DNA of 33,296 nucleotides, from positions 1 through 33,296 of the forward strand of contig CAZQZC010000008.1 in NCBI GenBank assembly GCA_964597685.1, in the 5' to 3' direction. This document shows, piece by piece, positions 1-7,598 of the stretch. Under the pieces are notes generated by a model. That model was not told the origin of the DNA. It did not search any database and saw only the letters and a list, made by a program, of their open reading frames with translations. A program made the position numbers and the translations under genes. The stretch is from JBCBTJ01 sp964597685 (GTDB lineage: Bacteria > Pseudomonadota > Alphaproteobacteria > Caulobacterales > Hyphomonadaceae). How positions within the stretch are numbered: the first letter of the stretch is position 1; each line of letters begins with the position of its first letter.

Positions 1-449
1 CGTGGATTAAGCCGCATCATTTGCGCATTCAGGACCGCAGCCGTCGTCACCCAAGCCAGATACGGAACCAGCAACGCCGAGGCGAGCAGGCTGTGTTGCG
101 CGAACAGAGCGACGAGCGCCACGATGCTCAGCCAGAGCGCCACAACATCCGCCATCGCCCAATCCATCCGCTTCGCCCCGAAGAACAGCGCTGACCAACC
201 GGCGTTAATTCCCAAGTTCAGAACGTAGACCAAGAGCGCGATCCACGCGCCGAAGCCCGAAGCCCGCCAAACCAGCCACACTGAAGCGGCGATCAGCGCG
301 AACACGATCGTCCAGACCACTGGAAACGCCCAATTCGGCGGTGTCCAGCCGGGCTTCGCCAGCCCCTGATACCAGGGCCCCGGCTTGAATACGGCCCCGG
401 ACGAGGCGGCGAGCAAATTCAACAGCGCGAACACAGCGAGCGATAACAT
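1..449 (-). CDS. tspO: TspO/MBR family tryptophan-rich membrane protein (3' end cut by window edge)
   Basis: Translating the minus strand from the ATG at 449 gives 149 codons with no stop before the window edge. The family is usually about 160 aa, so only the last few residues are missing. The protein is hydrophobic and tryptophan-rich, with five likely membrane helices. Family signatures are visible: PGPWYQGLAKPGWTPP near the N-terminus, then a P-x-VWT stretch, then NAGWSALFF, and PYLAWVT followed by an Asn in the last helix. AGGAG lies about eight bases upstream of the ATG, which supports this start. Family knowledge: TspO binds porphyrins and other small ligands in the membrane, and in Rhodobacter it modulates oxygen-regulated gene expression. 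It is divergent from the deacylase at 616, with about 165 bases between them. Confidence 0.9.
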   Translation of the reverse strand, partial: MLSLAVFALLNLLAASSGAVFKPGPWYQGLAKPGWTPPNWAFPVVWTIVFALIAASVWLVWRASGFGAWIALLVYVLNLGINAGWSALFFGAKRMDWAMADVVALWLSIVALVALFAQHSLLASALLVPYLAWVTTAAVLNAQMMRLNP

Positions 450-615
450 AGGCGGGTCTCCTAGGCGTTTATGTCGGGCGGGGCGACGTCATGGCAAGGC
501 CCGGGCCCCCCGCCGGATGCGCGACGTCGTCTATAGGCGAAGCTTGACCCCCGCCCGGGAGTGTTGCGAGCTTCGAAGCAGTCGACGACAGAGCGGCGCA
601 AAGAGGAGGTGGACG
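450..615. other. Divergent intergenic region between tspO and the deacylase
   Basis: This stretch should hold the promoters of both divergent genes. AGGAG serves tspO on the minus strand, and AGAGGAGG at about 602-609 serves the deacylase on the plus strand. I see no convincing -35/-10 pair or operator palindrome, and no small gene. Confidence 0.4.
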
Positions 616-2376
616 GTGACGACCCACGATCTGGTCATTCGAGGCGGGCGCCTGGTCGATGGAAGCGGCGCGCCGGGCCGTGAGGCGGACATTGCCGTGG
701 ACAGCGGACGAGTATCCGTGGTCGGCGCCGTCGCCGGCCACGGGCGCGAGGAGATCGACGCCCGCGGCCTCCTCGTCACGCCAGGCTTTGTCGACATCCA
801 TACCCATTACGACGGCCAGGCGGCGTGGAGCGACGCCCTGGATCCGTCTTCGCTCCATGGTGTGACCACTGTGGTCATGGGCAATTGCGGCGTCGGATTC
901 GCCCCCTGCCGCGCTGATGACCACGATCGACTGATCCGGCTTATGGAAGGTGTCGAGGACATACCGTTCCCAGTGCTCGCAGAAGGCTTGCCGTGGACGT
1001 GGGAGACCTTTCCAGATTACCTCGACGCCCTGTCTGAGCGCGCCTTCGACATCGACCTCGCCGCCCAGCTGCCCCACGCGGCGCTGCGCGTTTACGTCAT
1101 GGGAGAGCGCGGTGCGAACCGGGAGGATGCAACCGAGGCGGACATCGCGGACATGCGTCGGCTGGCGAAGGCCGCAATCGAGGCGGGCGCGCTCGGCTTC
1201 TCAACCTCGCGGACCCTGAATCACCGCACCTCGGACGGCCAGCCGACCCCAACCCTGACCGCGTCGGAGGCGGAGCTGACCGGCGTCGCCATGGGCCTCA
1301 AGGACGCCGGACGCGGCGTTCTGCAATTCGTTTCCGATTTCGACGACCCCGAGAAAGAAGCGGCGATGCTCAGGCGGATCGTGAGCGTCTCCGGACGGCC
1401 ATTGTCCGTTTCGTTGGCCCAATCGGATCGCGCGCCGGACGGGTGGCGCACCCTGCTCAGCGTGATCGAGGACGCGGTCGCCGACGGCTTGCCCATGCGC
1501 GCCCAAGTTGGACCGAGGCCCGTGGGCGTCCTTCTGGGGTTGGAGCTGACGCTCAATCCCTTCTCGGGTCATCCCATCTATCGGGAGATCGCCGGCAAGC
1601 CCCTTGACGTGCGGTTGGCGGCGCTGCGGGACCCGACATTTCGGGCGAGGCTCCTGTCGGACGAGCCGGACGCCGACAATCCCTTCGTCAAAGCGCTGCT
1701 GCGCCAGTTCGGCAAGCTGTTCGTGTTGGGCGACCCTCCGGATTATGAACCGCCGGCGGACCGCACCGTCGCGGCGATTGCGAAGGCTCGCGGCCAATCG
1801 AATGAAGAGGTCGCGCTCGACCTCATGCTCGAGAACAACGGCCGAGGCATGTTGTATCTGCCGTTCCTCAACTACGCTCAAGGTTCGCTCGATCCGTGCC
1901 GGGAGATGCTGATGAGCCCGGCGGCCCTTCCCGGCCTGTCCGACGGCGGCGCGCATGTCGGCATGATTTGCGACGGGTCTTTCCCCACCACGATGCTGAC
2001 CCACTGGACCCGCGACCGCAACCGCGGCGCGCGCTTGCCGCTTGAACATGTCGTCCGCAGCCAATCGCACGACACCGCGGCCTGGGTCGGTCTGGCGGAT
2101 CGCGGCTTGATTGCGCCCGGCTACCGCGCCGACATCAACATTATCGACCTTGACCGCCTTCGCCTGCACGCGCCGACGATCCAATACGATCTTCCCTCCA
2201 AAGGACGCCGCCTGATGCAGCGCGCGACCGGATACGCGGCGACGATCGTCGCGGGCCAGACGGTCTACCGAGACGGCGAACCGACAGGCGCGAAACCGGG
2301 CCGCCTCGTTCGAGGCGTGCGAGCTGCGCCAGATTACCCCGTGGCGTCGCCCACGCTGCAGGGGTCGTCCGTATAA
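616..2376 (+). CDS. N-acyl-D-amino-acid deacylase / D-aminoacylase family amidohydrolase
   Basis: This 586-aa amidohydrolase matches the usual length (about 480-590 aa) of the D-aminoacylase group (COG3653). The metal-binding HTHYDGQ motif sits just after LLVTPGFVDI, and MGNCGVGFAP follows. GALGFSTSRT and the late SDGGAHVGM motif, which carries the catalytic Asp, are typical of this group. The enzyme should remove the acyl group from N-acyl-D-amino acids, or hydrolyse a related amide, in the cytoplasm; substrate choice cannot be read from sequence. The frame is open back to 385, but the GTG at 616 is preferred. It has AGAGGAGG six bases upstream, and the mature family N-terminus (DLVIRGGRLVDG) begins immediately after it. 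The extra upstream residues are basic and low in homology-like content. No partner gene follows. Confidence 0.9.
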   Translation: MTTHDLVIRGGRLVDGSGAPGREADIAVDSGRVSVVGAVAGHGREEIDARGLLVTPGFVDIHTHYDGQAAWSDALDPSSLHGVTTVVMGNCGVGFAPCRADDHDRLIRLMEGVEDIPFPVLAEGLPWTWETFPDYLDALSERAFDIDLAAQLPHAALRVYVMGERGANREDATEADIADMRRLAKAAIEAGALGFSTSRTLNHRTSDGQPTPTLTASEAELTGVAMGLKDAGRGVLQFVSDFDDPEKEAAMLRRIVSVSGRPLSVSLAQSDRAPDGWRTLLSVIEDAVADGLPMRAQVGPRPVGVLLGLELTLNPFSGHPIYREIAGKPLDVRLAALRDPTFRARLLSDEPDADNPFVKALLRQFGKLFVLGDPPDYEPPADRTVAAIAKARGQSNEEVALDLMLENNGRGMLYLPFLNYAQGSLDPCREMLMSPAALPGLSDGGAHVGMICDGSFPTTMLTHWTRDRNRGARLPLEHVVRSQSHDTAAWVGLADRGLIAPGYRADINIIDLDRLRLHAPTIQYDLPSKGRRLMQRATGYAATIVAGQTVYRDGEPTGAKPGRLVRGVRAAPDYPVASPTLQGSSV

Positions 2377-2676
2377 GCAAGGCCGCTCTCGTCCACGCAG
2401 CGAATGTTAGCGAGCGACTCAAGACGCCTTCGATCGTCGCTTATAATGCTTGCTTCAAGTTAGCGGGAAGACGGGTCTTGGGTGTCTTAGATGGGGCGAA
2501 TTTAAGCCGCCTGCTCCCTAAAAAGGTTCAAATCTCGTCAGAACACAATTCTTAGCGAAATTGAAAATGTGATATGCGAATTCTCAAGAACCGTGAAAAG
2601 GTTTGAAAGAGAGTGCCTTTATGTGTTTGGGGCACAGAACTAAATTTTCAATCTTAGTGATACATACCATTAAGAA
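2377..2676. other. AT-rich intergenic stretch, no gene seen
   Basis: The 300 bases after the deacylase show no credible gene. Base composition drops sharply: positions 2521-2580 have 20 G/C out of 60, against well over 60% in neighbouring genes. A short plus-strand frame from 2603 is antisense to the membrane-protein gene and has no ribosome site. I see no clear hairpin plus T-run terminator. Confidence 0.5.
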
Positions 2677-3225
2677 TCATTTTGCAGACTTTGCAGATGT
2701 TGCCAAAGAGCTTACTCGAACACGGATGACCGTTACAGCTACGAAATATGTTGCGCAAGCGCTCCACAGCATTCGAAACAGAAACTCGGCCGTATCAATG
2801 GCAAAGGTATTTCCCTCGAGCGCTATATTTGTAAAATGAAGTTCGTAGCTCTCCACGAAATCGAAAAATACCCCTTTCATCGCCCAATCTAGCCCAACCA
2901 AGATTATTTGTTCAAAACCGCTGGTGATCAAGCCGATCTTGACCATGAAAGCCAAAACTGCGCATTCGGCCCAAACGATGTAGCAGGCAAACGTGCCGAC
3001 GATGGAATACTTATCATAAGAGTCTTTGCCAGCTGAGACCATTATAAAGGATCCAAATAATGGAAGCAGGCAAGCGAGCACTGAATTCGATATTGAGACG
3101 ATACGGGGCTCATGTATCCGGAAATAATTGAAGAAAAATGCGACAAAAAACGAAATACAAACAAGGTATATAAAAACGGCGGTTCCGACCGTCATCTCCT
3201 GTTCGTCCTGTTTTTGATCGTCCAT
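2677..3225 (-). CDS. Hypothetical four-helix membrane protein, AT-rich (probably acquired)
   Basis: I do not recognise this protein. From the ATG at 3225 it is 182 aa. The frame extends to a TTG at 3267, but the ATG start gives a normal charged N-terminus (MDDQKQDEQE). Four hydrophobic segments are visible: FIYLVCISFFVAFF near the N-terminus, SVLACLLPLFGSFIM, a longer one around FACYIVWAECAVLAFM, and a last one around SACATYFVAVTVI. The C-terminus is a short basic and Ser/Ala tail. Gene and flanks are far more AT-rich than the window (positions 3121-3180 have 17 G/C in 60), and codon use differs from neighbours. This suggests horizontal acquisition. It stands alone between the deacylase and dapD, and no function can be assigned. 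Confidence 0.6.
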   Translation of the reverse strand: MDDQKQDEQEMTVGTAVFIYLVCISFFVAFFFNYFRIHEPRIVSISNSVLACLLPLFGSFIMVSAGKDSYDKYSIVGTFACYIVWAECAVLAFMVKIGLITSGFEQIILVGLDWAMKGVFFDFVESYELHFTNIALEGNTFAIDTAEFLFRMLWSACATYFVAVTVIRVRVSSLATSAKSAK

Positions 3226-3503
3226 TAACGAGCATTCCCAATCTTGCACGCAGAACCCGTGTTTCAATCCAGCAACAAATTGTATTTATCTGCCTACCGC
3301 TTCTATTTGCGCTTTTAATTTCATCTAGGTCGGAGCTCTGATCAAGAGGTGCACTCTATTTATGATGGTGCTGAGTGTCCTGCTTAGGGCGCTTTAGACC
3401 GTTCGCCAAAGCACACGGCGCCGCTGCGATGAAACATCATTTCAACGCTCTCAAGCAGACCCCAGCCAATCGCCAGGTCTTTCGTCGACCCAAAGCAATC
3501 GTC
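3226..3503. other. Intergenic stretch with composition boundary, no gene seen
   Basis: The left part (to about 3360) is AT-rich like the membrane-protein gene. From about 3390 the composition returns to the GC-rich norm just past the 3' end of dapD. The promoter of the AT-rich gene should lie here, but I see no strong consensus. No tRNA, direct repeat or integrase remnant is visible at the boundary. Confidence 0.4.
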
Positions 3504-4334
3504 CTAAGCCCGCAGCAGCTCGTTCACCCCGGTTTTTGCGCGGGTGCGTTCGTCGACAGTCTTGATGATGATGGCGGCGGCGAGCGCCGGGCCGTTATTG
3601 GCGCTTGGCAAGGAGCCTGGAACCACCACCGAATAGGCCGGCACGTCGCCGTAGCGGATCTCGCCCGTTTGGCGGTCGACGATCTTGGTCGACTGGCTGA
3701 GGAACACGCCCATGGCGAGGACCGCGCCTTGGCGCACAATGACCCCCTCGGCCACCTCGGCCCGGGCGCCGATGAAGCAATCGTCCTCAATGATCACTGG
3801 ACTGGCCTGCAAGGGCTCCAGAACGCCGCCAATGCCGGCGCCGCCTGAGATGTGGACGTTCCGCCCGATCTGCGCACACGAGCCGACGGTCGCCCAGGTG
3901 TCCACCATCGTCCCCGCGCCGACATAGGCCCCGATATTCACATAGGACGGCATCAAGACGGCGTCCGGCGCGATATAGGCGCCCCGGCGCACGGCGCACG
4001 GCGGCACGGCGCGGAAGCCCGCGGCCTTAAAGTCCGCCTCGCCCCAGCCTTCGAATTTCGACGGCGCCTTGTCCCACCACGCGCCGCCGCCGGGCCCGCC
4101 GTCGATCAAGCCATTGGCGTTGAGACGGAAAGAGAGAAGCACGGCTTTCTTCAGCCATTGGCGAACCACCCAGCCGCCGTCGCCATCGGGCGCGGCGACG
4201 CGGGCCTCGCCGCAATCGAGCATCTCAATCGCCCGGTCCACCGCGTCGCGAACGTCGCCCTCAGTCTCTGGGGACAAAGCGGCGCGATCCTCCCAGGCGG
4301 CGTCGATTAGGGCGGCGAGGCTCTCGTCAGTCAT
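3504..4334 (-). CDS. dapD: 2,3,4,5-tetrahydropyridine-2,6-dicarboxylate N-succinyltransferase
   Basis: This 276-aa protein has the length and layout of DapD. A helical N-terminal domain (about 1-100) is followed by a left-handed beta-helix of hexapeptide repeats (about 105-225) and a short C-terminal segment. MPSYVNIGAYVGAGTMVDTW and NVHISGGAGIGGVLEP are hallmark stretches of the enzyme. It transfers succinyl from succinyl-CoA to tetrahydrodipicolinate in the succinylase branch of lysine and meso-diaminopimelate synthesis, in the cytoplasm. The ATG at 4334 overlaps the upstream nucleotidase stop codon (ATGA, 4331-4334), which points to translational coupling. It is the last gene of the rpmH-to-dapD minus-strand operon. 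Confidence 0.97.
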   Translation of the reverse strand: MTDESLAALIDAAWEDRAALSPETEGDVRDAVDRAIEMLDCGEARVAAPDGDGGWVVRQWLKKAVLLSFRLNANGLIDGGPGGGAWWDKAPSKFEGWGEADFKAAGFRAVPPCAVRRGAYIAPDAVLMPSYVNIGAYVGAGTMVDTWATVGSCAQIGRNVHISGGAGIGGVLEPLQASPVIIEDDCFIGARAEVAEGVIVRQGAVLAMGVFLSQSTKIVDRQTGEIRYGDVPAYSVVVPGSLPSANNGPALAAAIIIKTVDERTRAKTGVNELLRA

Positions 4335-5041
4335 GGAAGCTCCGAAGTGTAGGCCAGCGCATCCTGAAGGAAGCGCGTCAGATCGTCGGTCACATAATGG
4401 ACATGGGCGCCGGGGTCATCCCCCTTGCGCGCCGGACGGGCGGCCTCCGGCTCATGGCTCCAATCTTTCTCCGACTGGACGAGAACGGTCGTGAAGCCGA
4501 TTTCATGGGCGGCTTCCAGGTTTCGCGACATGTCTTCGAAGAAAACGCCGCGGGCGGGGTCGACCGCATGACATTCTTTGAAGCGCTCGAACGACGCGCG
4601 GCGCGGCTTTGGCTCGTATTGGGCGTCTTCAATGGCGTACACGCCGTCGAAGGCGCCGGTCAGCCCGAGTTTGGCGGAGACCCGATCGGCGTGGTCCCGG
4701 GCCCCGTTCGTGTAGATGAACTTCCGGCCGGGCAGAGCGTCAATTGCCGTGCGGAGATCCGGGAGATGTGGCAACACATCTAGGTCTATATCATGGACGT
4801 AGTCTAAGAAGGCGTCTGGGACGAGGCCATGAACGTGCATGAGACCGTTCATCGTGGTCCCGTGTTCGGCATAATAGCGCTTCTGCAGGTCCCTGGCGGC
4901 GGATCGGTCAAGATTGAGCGCGCTTGCGACAAAATCGGTCATGCGCGCGTCGATCTGTGCGAACAAATCGCAGGCCGCAGGATACAGCGTATTGTCGAGA
5001 TCGAAGACCCAATCTCGGGCGCTGCGAAGCCGCTCTCCCAC
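4331..5041 (-). CDS. HAD-family pyrimidine 5'-nucleotidase-like phosphatase
   Basis: This 236-aa haloacid-dehalogenase phosphatase has all four HAD motifs: DLDNTLYP (motif I) near residue 15, YTNG (motif II), EPKPRR (the motif III lysine) and FFEDMSRN (motif IV acidic pair). A helical cap lies between motifs I and II. The family (yeast Sdt1/Phm8-like) dephosphorylates pyrimidine nucleotides and related monophosphates; the substrate here is inferred. I choose the GTG at 5041 because it lies just after the upstream gene's stop (TGA, 5046-5048), has GAGGGG in front, and gives the normal short N-terminus before motif I. A longer open frame to 5161 would overlap the upstream gene by more than 100 bases. 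The same gene lies between argB and dapD in many alphaproteobacteria. Confidence 0.88.
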   Translation of the reverse strand: MGERLRSARDWVFDLDNTLYPAACDLFAQIDARMTDFVASALNLDRSAARDLQKRYYAEHGTTMNGLMHVHGLVPDAFLDYVHDIDLDVLPHLPDLRTAIDALPGRKFIYTNGARDHADRVSAKLGLTGAFDGVYAIEDAQYEPKPRRASFERFKECHAVDPARGVFFEDMSRNLEAAHEIGFTTVLVQSEKDWSHEPEAARPARKGDDPGAHVHYVTDDLTRFLQDALAYTSELP

Positions 5042-5045
5042 CGAA

Positions 5046-6077
5046 TCACCCCTCGTCCGGCGGCGCCAAAAAGTCCCGCTCGAAGAATTCATAGACCAGC
5101 CGGTTGTCGCCCGGCGCCTCGGTCGACGCGAATAGCGCGGAGCGATAGGCCGCCGCCTCACAATCTTCGCGACCCGTGATCACGAATTTCGCCCGTCCCA
5201 CGCAGAACGTGTCCGACGCCCGTGCGAGCGTGCGGACGGTCGCATCATCTTCCATCTCCGCGTAGACAAAATGTTCAGCCTGAACAAGGGGTTCGTCAAT
5301 AACCCGGGCGCAGCCGCCGGCGTCCAGAAGCCACCAGCCCCGGCTCTCCCATCCATCCCCGCGACGGCGCGCGATCGCCGACCAGACCCGCTTGTCGGAG
5401 CGATTGCACAGCGTCATGCCCAAATTGCGCGCCCGGTCCAACGCCTCTTGTTCGAGGATGTCGATCAGGTCGCTGTCGCTCGTTTCAGCATCGAGTTCGT
5501 TTTCCTGGAGGAAGTTCGCGATGGCGCGGCGCGTTCGCCGTCCGACATATCCGTCGATCGCGCCGTCAGCGACGCCGGCATCGACAAGAAGCCGCTGAAC
5601 ACCAGCGGCCTGCGCGCGCTCTGAATCGTAGTCCTCGGTCTCTTCCAAGGTCGTCCGCCAACCTGTGCGCCGTTCGATCTGAACGGCGCGGAATCGACGA
5701 GAATCTAAGCCCATGACGGCGCAGTCGGGTGGGCTCTCTAGGGAAAAACTCCCTGTTGAATCAACGCAAAGGCTCTGATCTCCAGCCCATTCGCGCATCC
5801 CGCCCAGATGTGCGGCCGAGGAGCTTGCAAAAAGATAATGAAGACCTGGGCGCAGTGGAGCGTCTAAAACGATTTCACATGTCCCTGGACGTATGCGCGT
5901 CCAGCCATCAACGACCACTCCGTTCGTCTCTGTGCGTCCAGTTGCAGCTTCGATGACATAACTTGTTTGGTTACAGACCGCCCAGCCGTCGTCTTCTTGG
6001 GCGTTAACTGCTGGGTTGATCCAAACGAGCGCGGCCAAACCCGCGATCGCGCTACGAAATAAGCGTGCCAGCGCCAT
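5046..6077 (-). CDS. Secreted protein with two DUF1036 domains around a peptidoglycan-binding-like motif
   Basis: The ATG at 6077 gives 343 aa and overlaps the end of argB by 26 bases. Residues 1-26 form a signal peptide ending in AVNA. Residues about 33-120 look like one DUF1036 domain (VCNQTSY, then GWTRIRPGTC). Residues about 222-310 look like a second (LCNRSDKRVW, then GWWLLDAGGC). Between them, about 157-195, is a stretch of the peptidoglycan-binding helical type (VQRLLVDAGVADGAIDGYVG, then RTRRAIANFLQ). Paired cysteines within each DUF1036 unit suggest disulfides outside the cytoplasm. DUF1036 has no established function. The gene's place in an operon for argB and dapD suggests an envelope role, but that is inference. 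The frame extends upstream to 6116, inside argB; the signal peptide favours 6077. Confidence 0.78.
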   Translation of the reverse strand: MALARLFRSAIAGLAALVWINPAVNAQEDDGWAVCNQTSYVIEAATGRTETNGVVVDGWTRIRPGTCEIVLDAPLRPGLHYLFASSSAAHLGGMREWAGDQSLCVDSTGSFSLESPPDCAVMGLDSRRFRAVQIERRTGWRTTLEETEDYDSERAQAAGVQRLLVDAGVADGAIDGYVGRRTRRAIANFLQENELDAETSDSDLIDILEQEALDRARNLGMTLCNRSDKRVWSAIARRRGDGWESRGWWLLDAGGCARVIDEPLVQAEHFVYAEMEDDATVRTLARASDTFCVGRAKFVITGREDCEAAAYRSALFASTEAPGDNRLVYEFFERDFLAPPDEG

Positions 6078-6936
6078 GTTCGGTGAACAGCTCCATGAGT
6101 AGGGCGTGGGGTTCACGCCCGTCCAAGATCACAGCCGCCCCGACGCCATTCACCACAGCCTGTGCAGCGGTTTCAAGCTTCGGGATCATACCGCCTGCAA
6201 CGGTGCCGTCATTGATCAGGCGCGTCACATCGCTTTTTTCGATCTGACGAATTAAGTCGCCCGATTTGTCGAGCACCCCGGAAACGTCGGTCAGCAACAG
6301 CAATCGGCTCGCGTTGACAGCCGCCGCTAAAGCGCCTGCCGCTGTGTCGGCGTTAACATTGTAACGCTCGCCGTCAGCGCCGACGCCGACCGGTGCGACA
6401 ACGGGTATGAATCCATCGTCCGCCGCTGCAAGCGTGCGCAGCACAGCGGCGTCGATGTCTGCAGGCTCGCCGACGAAACCCAGGTCGATAAGCTTTTCGA
6501 CATGACTGTCGGGATCGCGGCTTTTCTTTGCAGCCTTCGACGCTTGCAGGAGGTTCCCGTCCGAGCCCGAAAGGCCCACGGCCCGCCCGCCCGCGGAATT
6601 GATCGCCCGTACGATGGTTTTGTTGATCGCGCCCGAGAGCACCATCTCGACCACTTCCATTGTCGCGCTGTCGGTAACCCTGAGACCGCTCTCGAAACTG
6701 GAGGGGATCGCCAGCCGGTCGAGCATGTGCCCAATCTGGGGGCCGCCGCCATGAACGACGATCGGGTTTACACCCAGATGCTTGAGCAGGACGACGTCCT
6801 TAGCGAAAAGCTTGGCCAGCTCGGCGTCGACCATCGCATGGCCGCCATACTTGATCACGACGGTCTGGCGAGCGTAGCGCTGGATATACGGCAGCGCCTC
6901 GGACAGGGTGCGCGCTGTGTCGAAGGGGGCAGTCAT
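6052..6936 (-). CDS. argB: Acetylglutamate kinase
   Basis: This 294-aa protein is a full-length ArgB of the amino-acid kinase family. VIKYGGHAM near residue 28 and VVHGGGPQI near 60 are the phosphate-binding glycine loops. SGLRVTD and the INKTIVRAINS helix follow. NVNADTAAGALA and the LLLTDVSGV loop bind substrate and nucleotide, and GGMIPKLETA closes the C-terminal part. The enzyme phosphorylates N-acetyl-L-glutamate, the second step of arginine synthesis and often the feedback-controlled one. It lies 26 bases downstream of engB on the minus strand, and its 3' end overlaps the DUF1036 gene. Confidence 0.97.
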   Translation of the reverse strand: MTAPFDTARTLSEALPYIQRYARQTVVIKYGGHAMVDAELAKLFAKDVVLLKHLGVNPIVVHGGGPQIGHMLDRLAIPSSFESGLRVTDSATMEVVEMVLSGAINKTIVRAINSAGGRAVGLSGSDGNLLQASKAAKKSRDPDSHVEKLIDLGFVGEPADIDAAVLRTLAAADDGFIPVVAPVGVGADGERYNVNADTAAGALAAAVNASRLLLLTDVSGVLDKSGDLIRQIEKSDVTRLINDGTVAGGMIPKLETAAQAVVNGVGAAVILDGREPHALLMELFTEHGAGTLIS

Positions 6937-6962
6937 GCTCGCACGAATAGACCGCTTCGCAC

Positions 6963-7598
6963 TCAGGCCAAAGCGGCGATTTCGGCGCGCAAATCCGGCA
7001 GGCCTTCACCCGTCTCAGATGACGTCAGCAAGACGGTCGGATGCGCGGCGGGGCGTTTCGCCAAGAGTTCCGCTGTCTTTGCGACGACGGCCGTCTTCTG
7101 GCCTGTTTTGAGTTTGTCAGCCTTTGTGAGGACCACCTGATAGACGACGGCGGCCGTATCCAGCATCTCCATGACATCCGTATCTGCGTCCATCTGACCG
7201 CGTCGAGAGTCGATGAGCAGGAAGACGCGGCGCAGAGATTGCCGACCGCGCAGATACCGGCGTGTGAGCTGCATCCAAGCCTCTGCCTGTGTGCGCGACA
7301 CCCGCGCGTAGCCATACCCAGGCAGGTCGACCAGATACATACGATCTTGCAAGAGGTTGAAGTAGTTCAGCTCCCGCGTTCGTCCGGGGGCGGCGGATGT
7401 GCGCGCCAGCGCTTTTCGGTTGAAGACGGCGTTCACCAGCGACGACTTGCCGACATTCGATCGGCCGGCGAAGGCGATCTCCGGCCGATCGCCAGGAGGC
7501 AATTGCGACAGCGAAGCGGCGCCGAGGACGAAATCGACAGGTCCGGCGCAAAAAACCCGGCCGGCCTCAAGTGCGGCCGCGTCGACCTCGTCCGTCAC
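6963..7598 (-). CDS. engB: Ribosome-biogenesis GTP-binding protein YsxC/EngB
   Basis: This 211-aa GTPase is of the usual length (about 195-220 aa). G1 is GRSNVGKSS near residue 45, G2 is the GRTRELNYF region, G3 is DLPGYGYA, G4 is TKADK and G5 is TSSETGEG. EngB acts in assembly of the large ribosomal subunit and is essential in several bacteria. The start is a GTG at 7598 that overlaps the yidC stop (GTGA), so translation is probably coupled to yidC. Neighbours fit the conserved rnpA-yidC-engB-argB order of alphaproteobacteria. Confidence 0.95.
   Translation of the reverse strand: MTDEVDAAALEAGRVFCAGPVDFVLGAASLSQLPPGDRPEIAFAGRSNVGKSSLVNAVFNRKALARTSAAPGRTRELNYFNLLQDRMYLVDLPGYGYARVSRTQAEAWMQLTRRYLRGRQSLRRVFLLIDSRRGQMDADTDVMEMLDTAAVVYQVVLTKADKLKTGQKTAVVAKTAELLAKRPAAHPTVLLTSSETGEGLPDLRAEIAALA

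Noticed and set aside
1201..2184. 327-residue open frame on the minus strand opposite the deacylase
   Set aside because: Arg/Gly-rich sequence with no motif, fully antisense to a well supported gene; a typical high-GC shadow frame.
2603..2839. Possible 78-residue plus-strand gene in the AT-rich island
   Set aside because: Begins with TTG without a ribosome site and is antisense to the 3' end of the membrane-protein gene; no recognisable feature.
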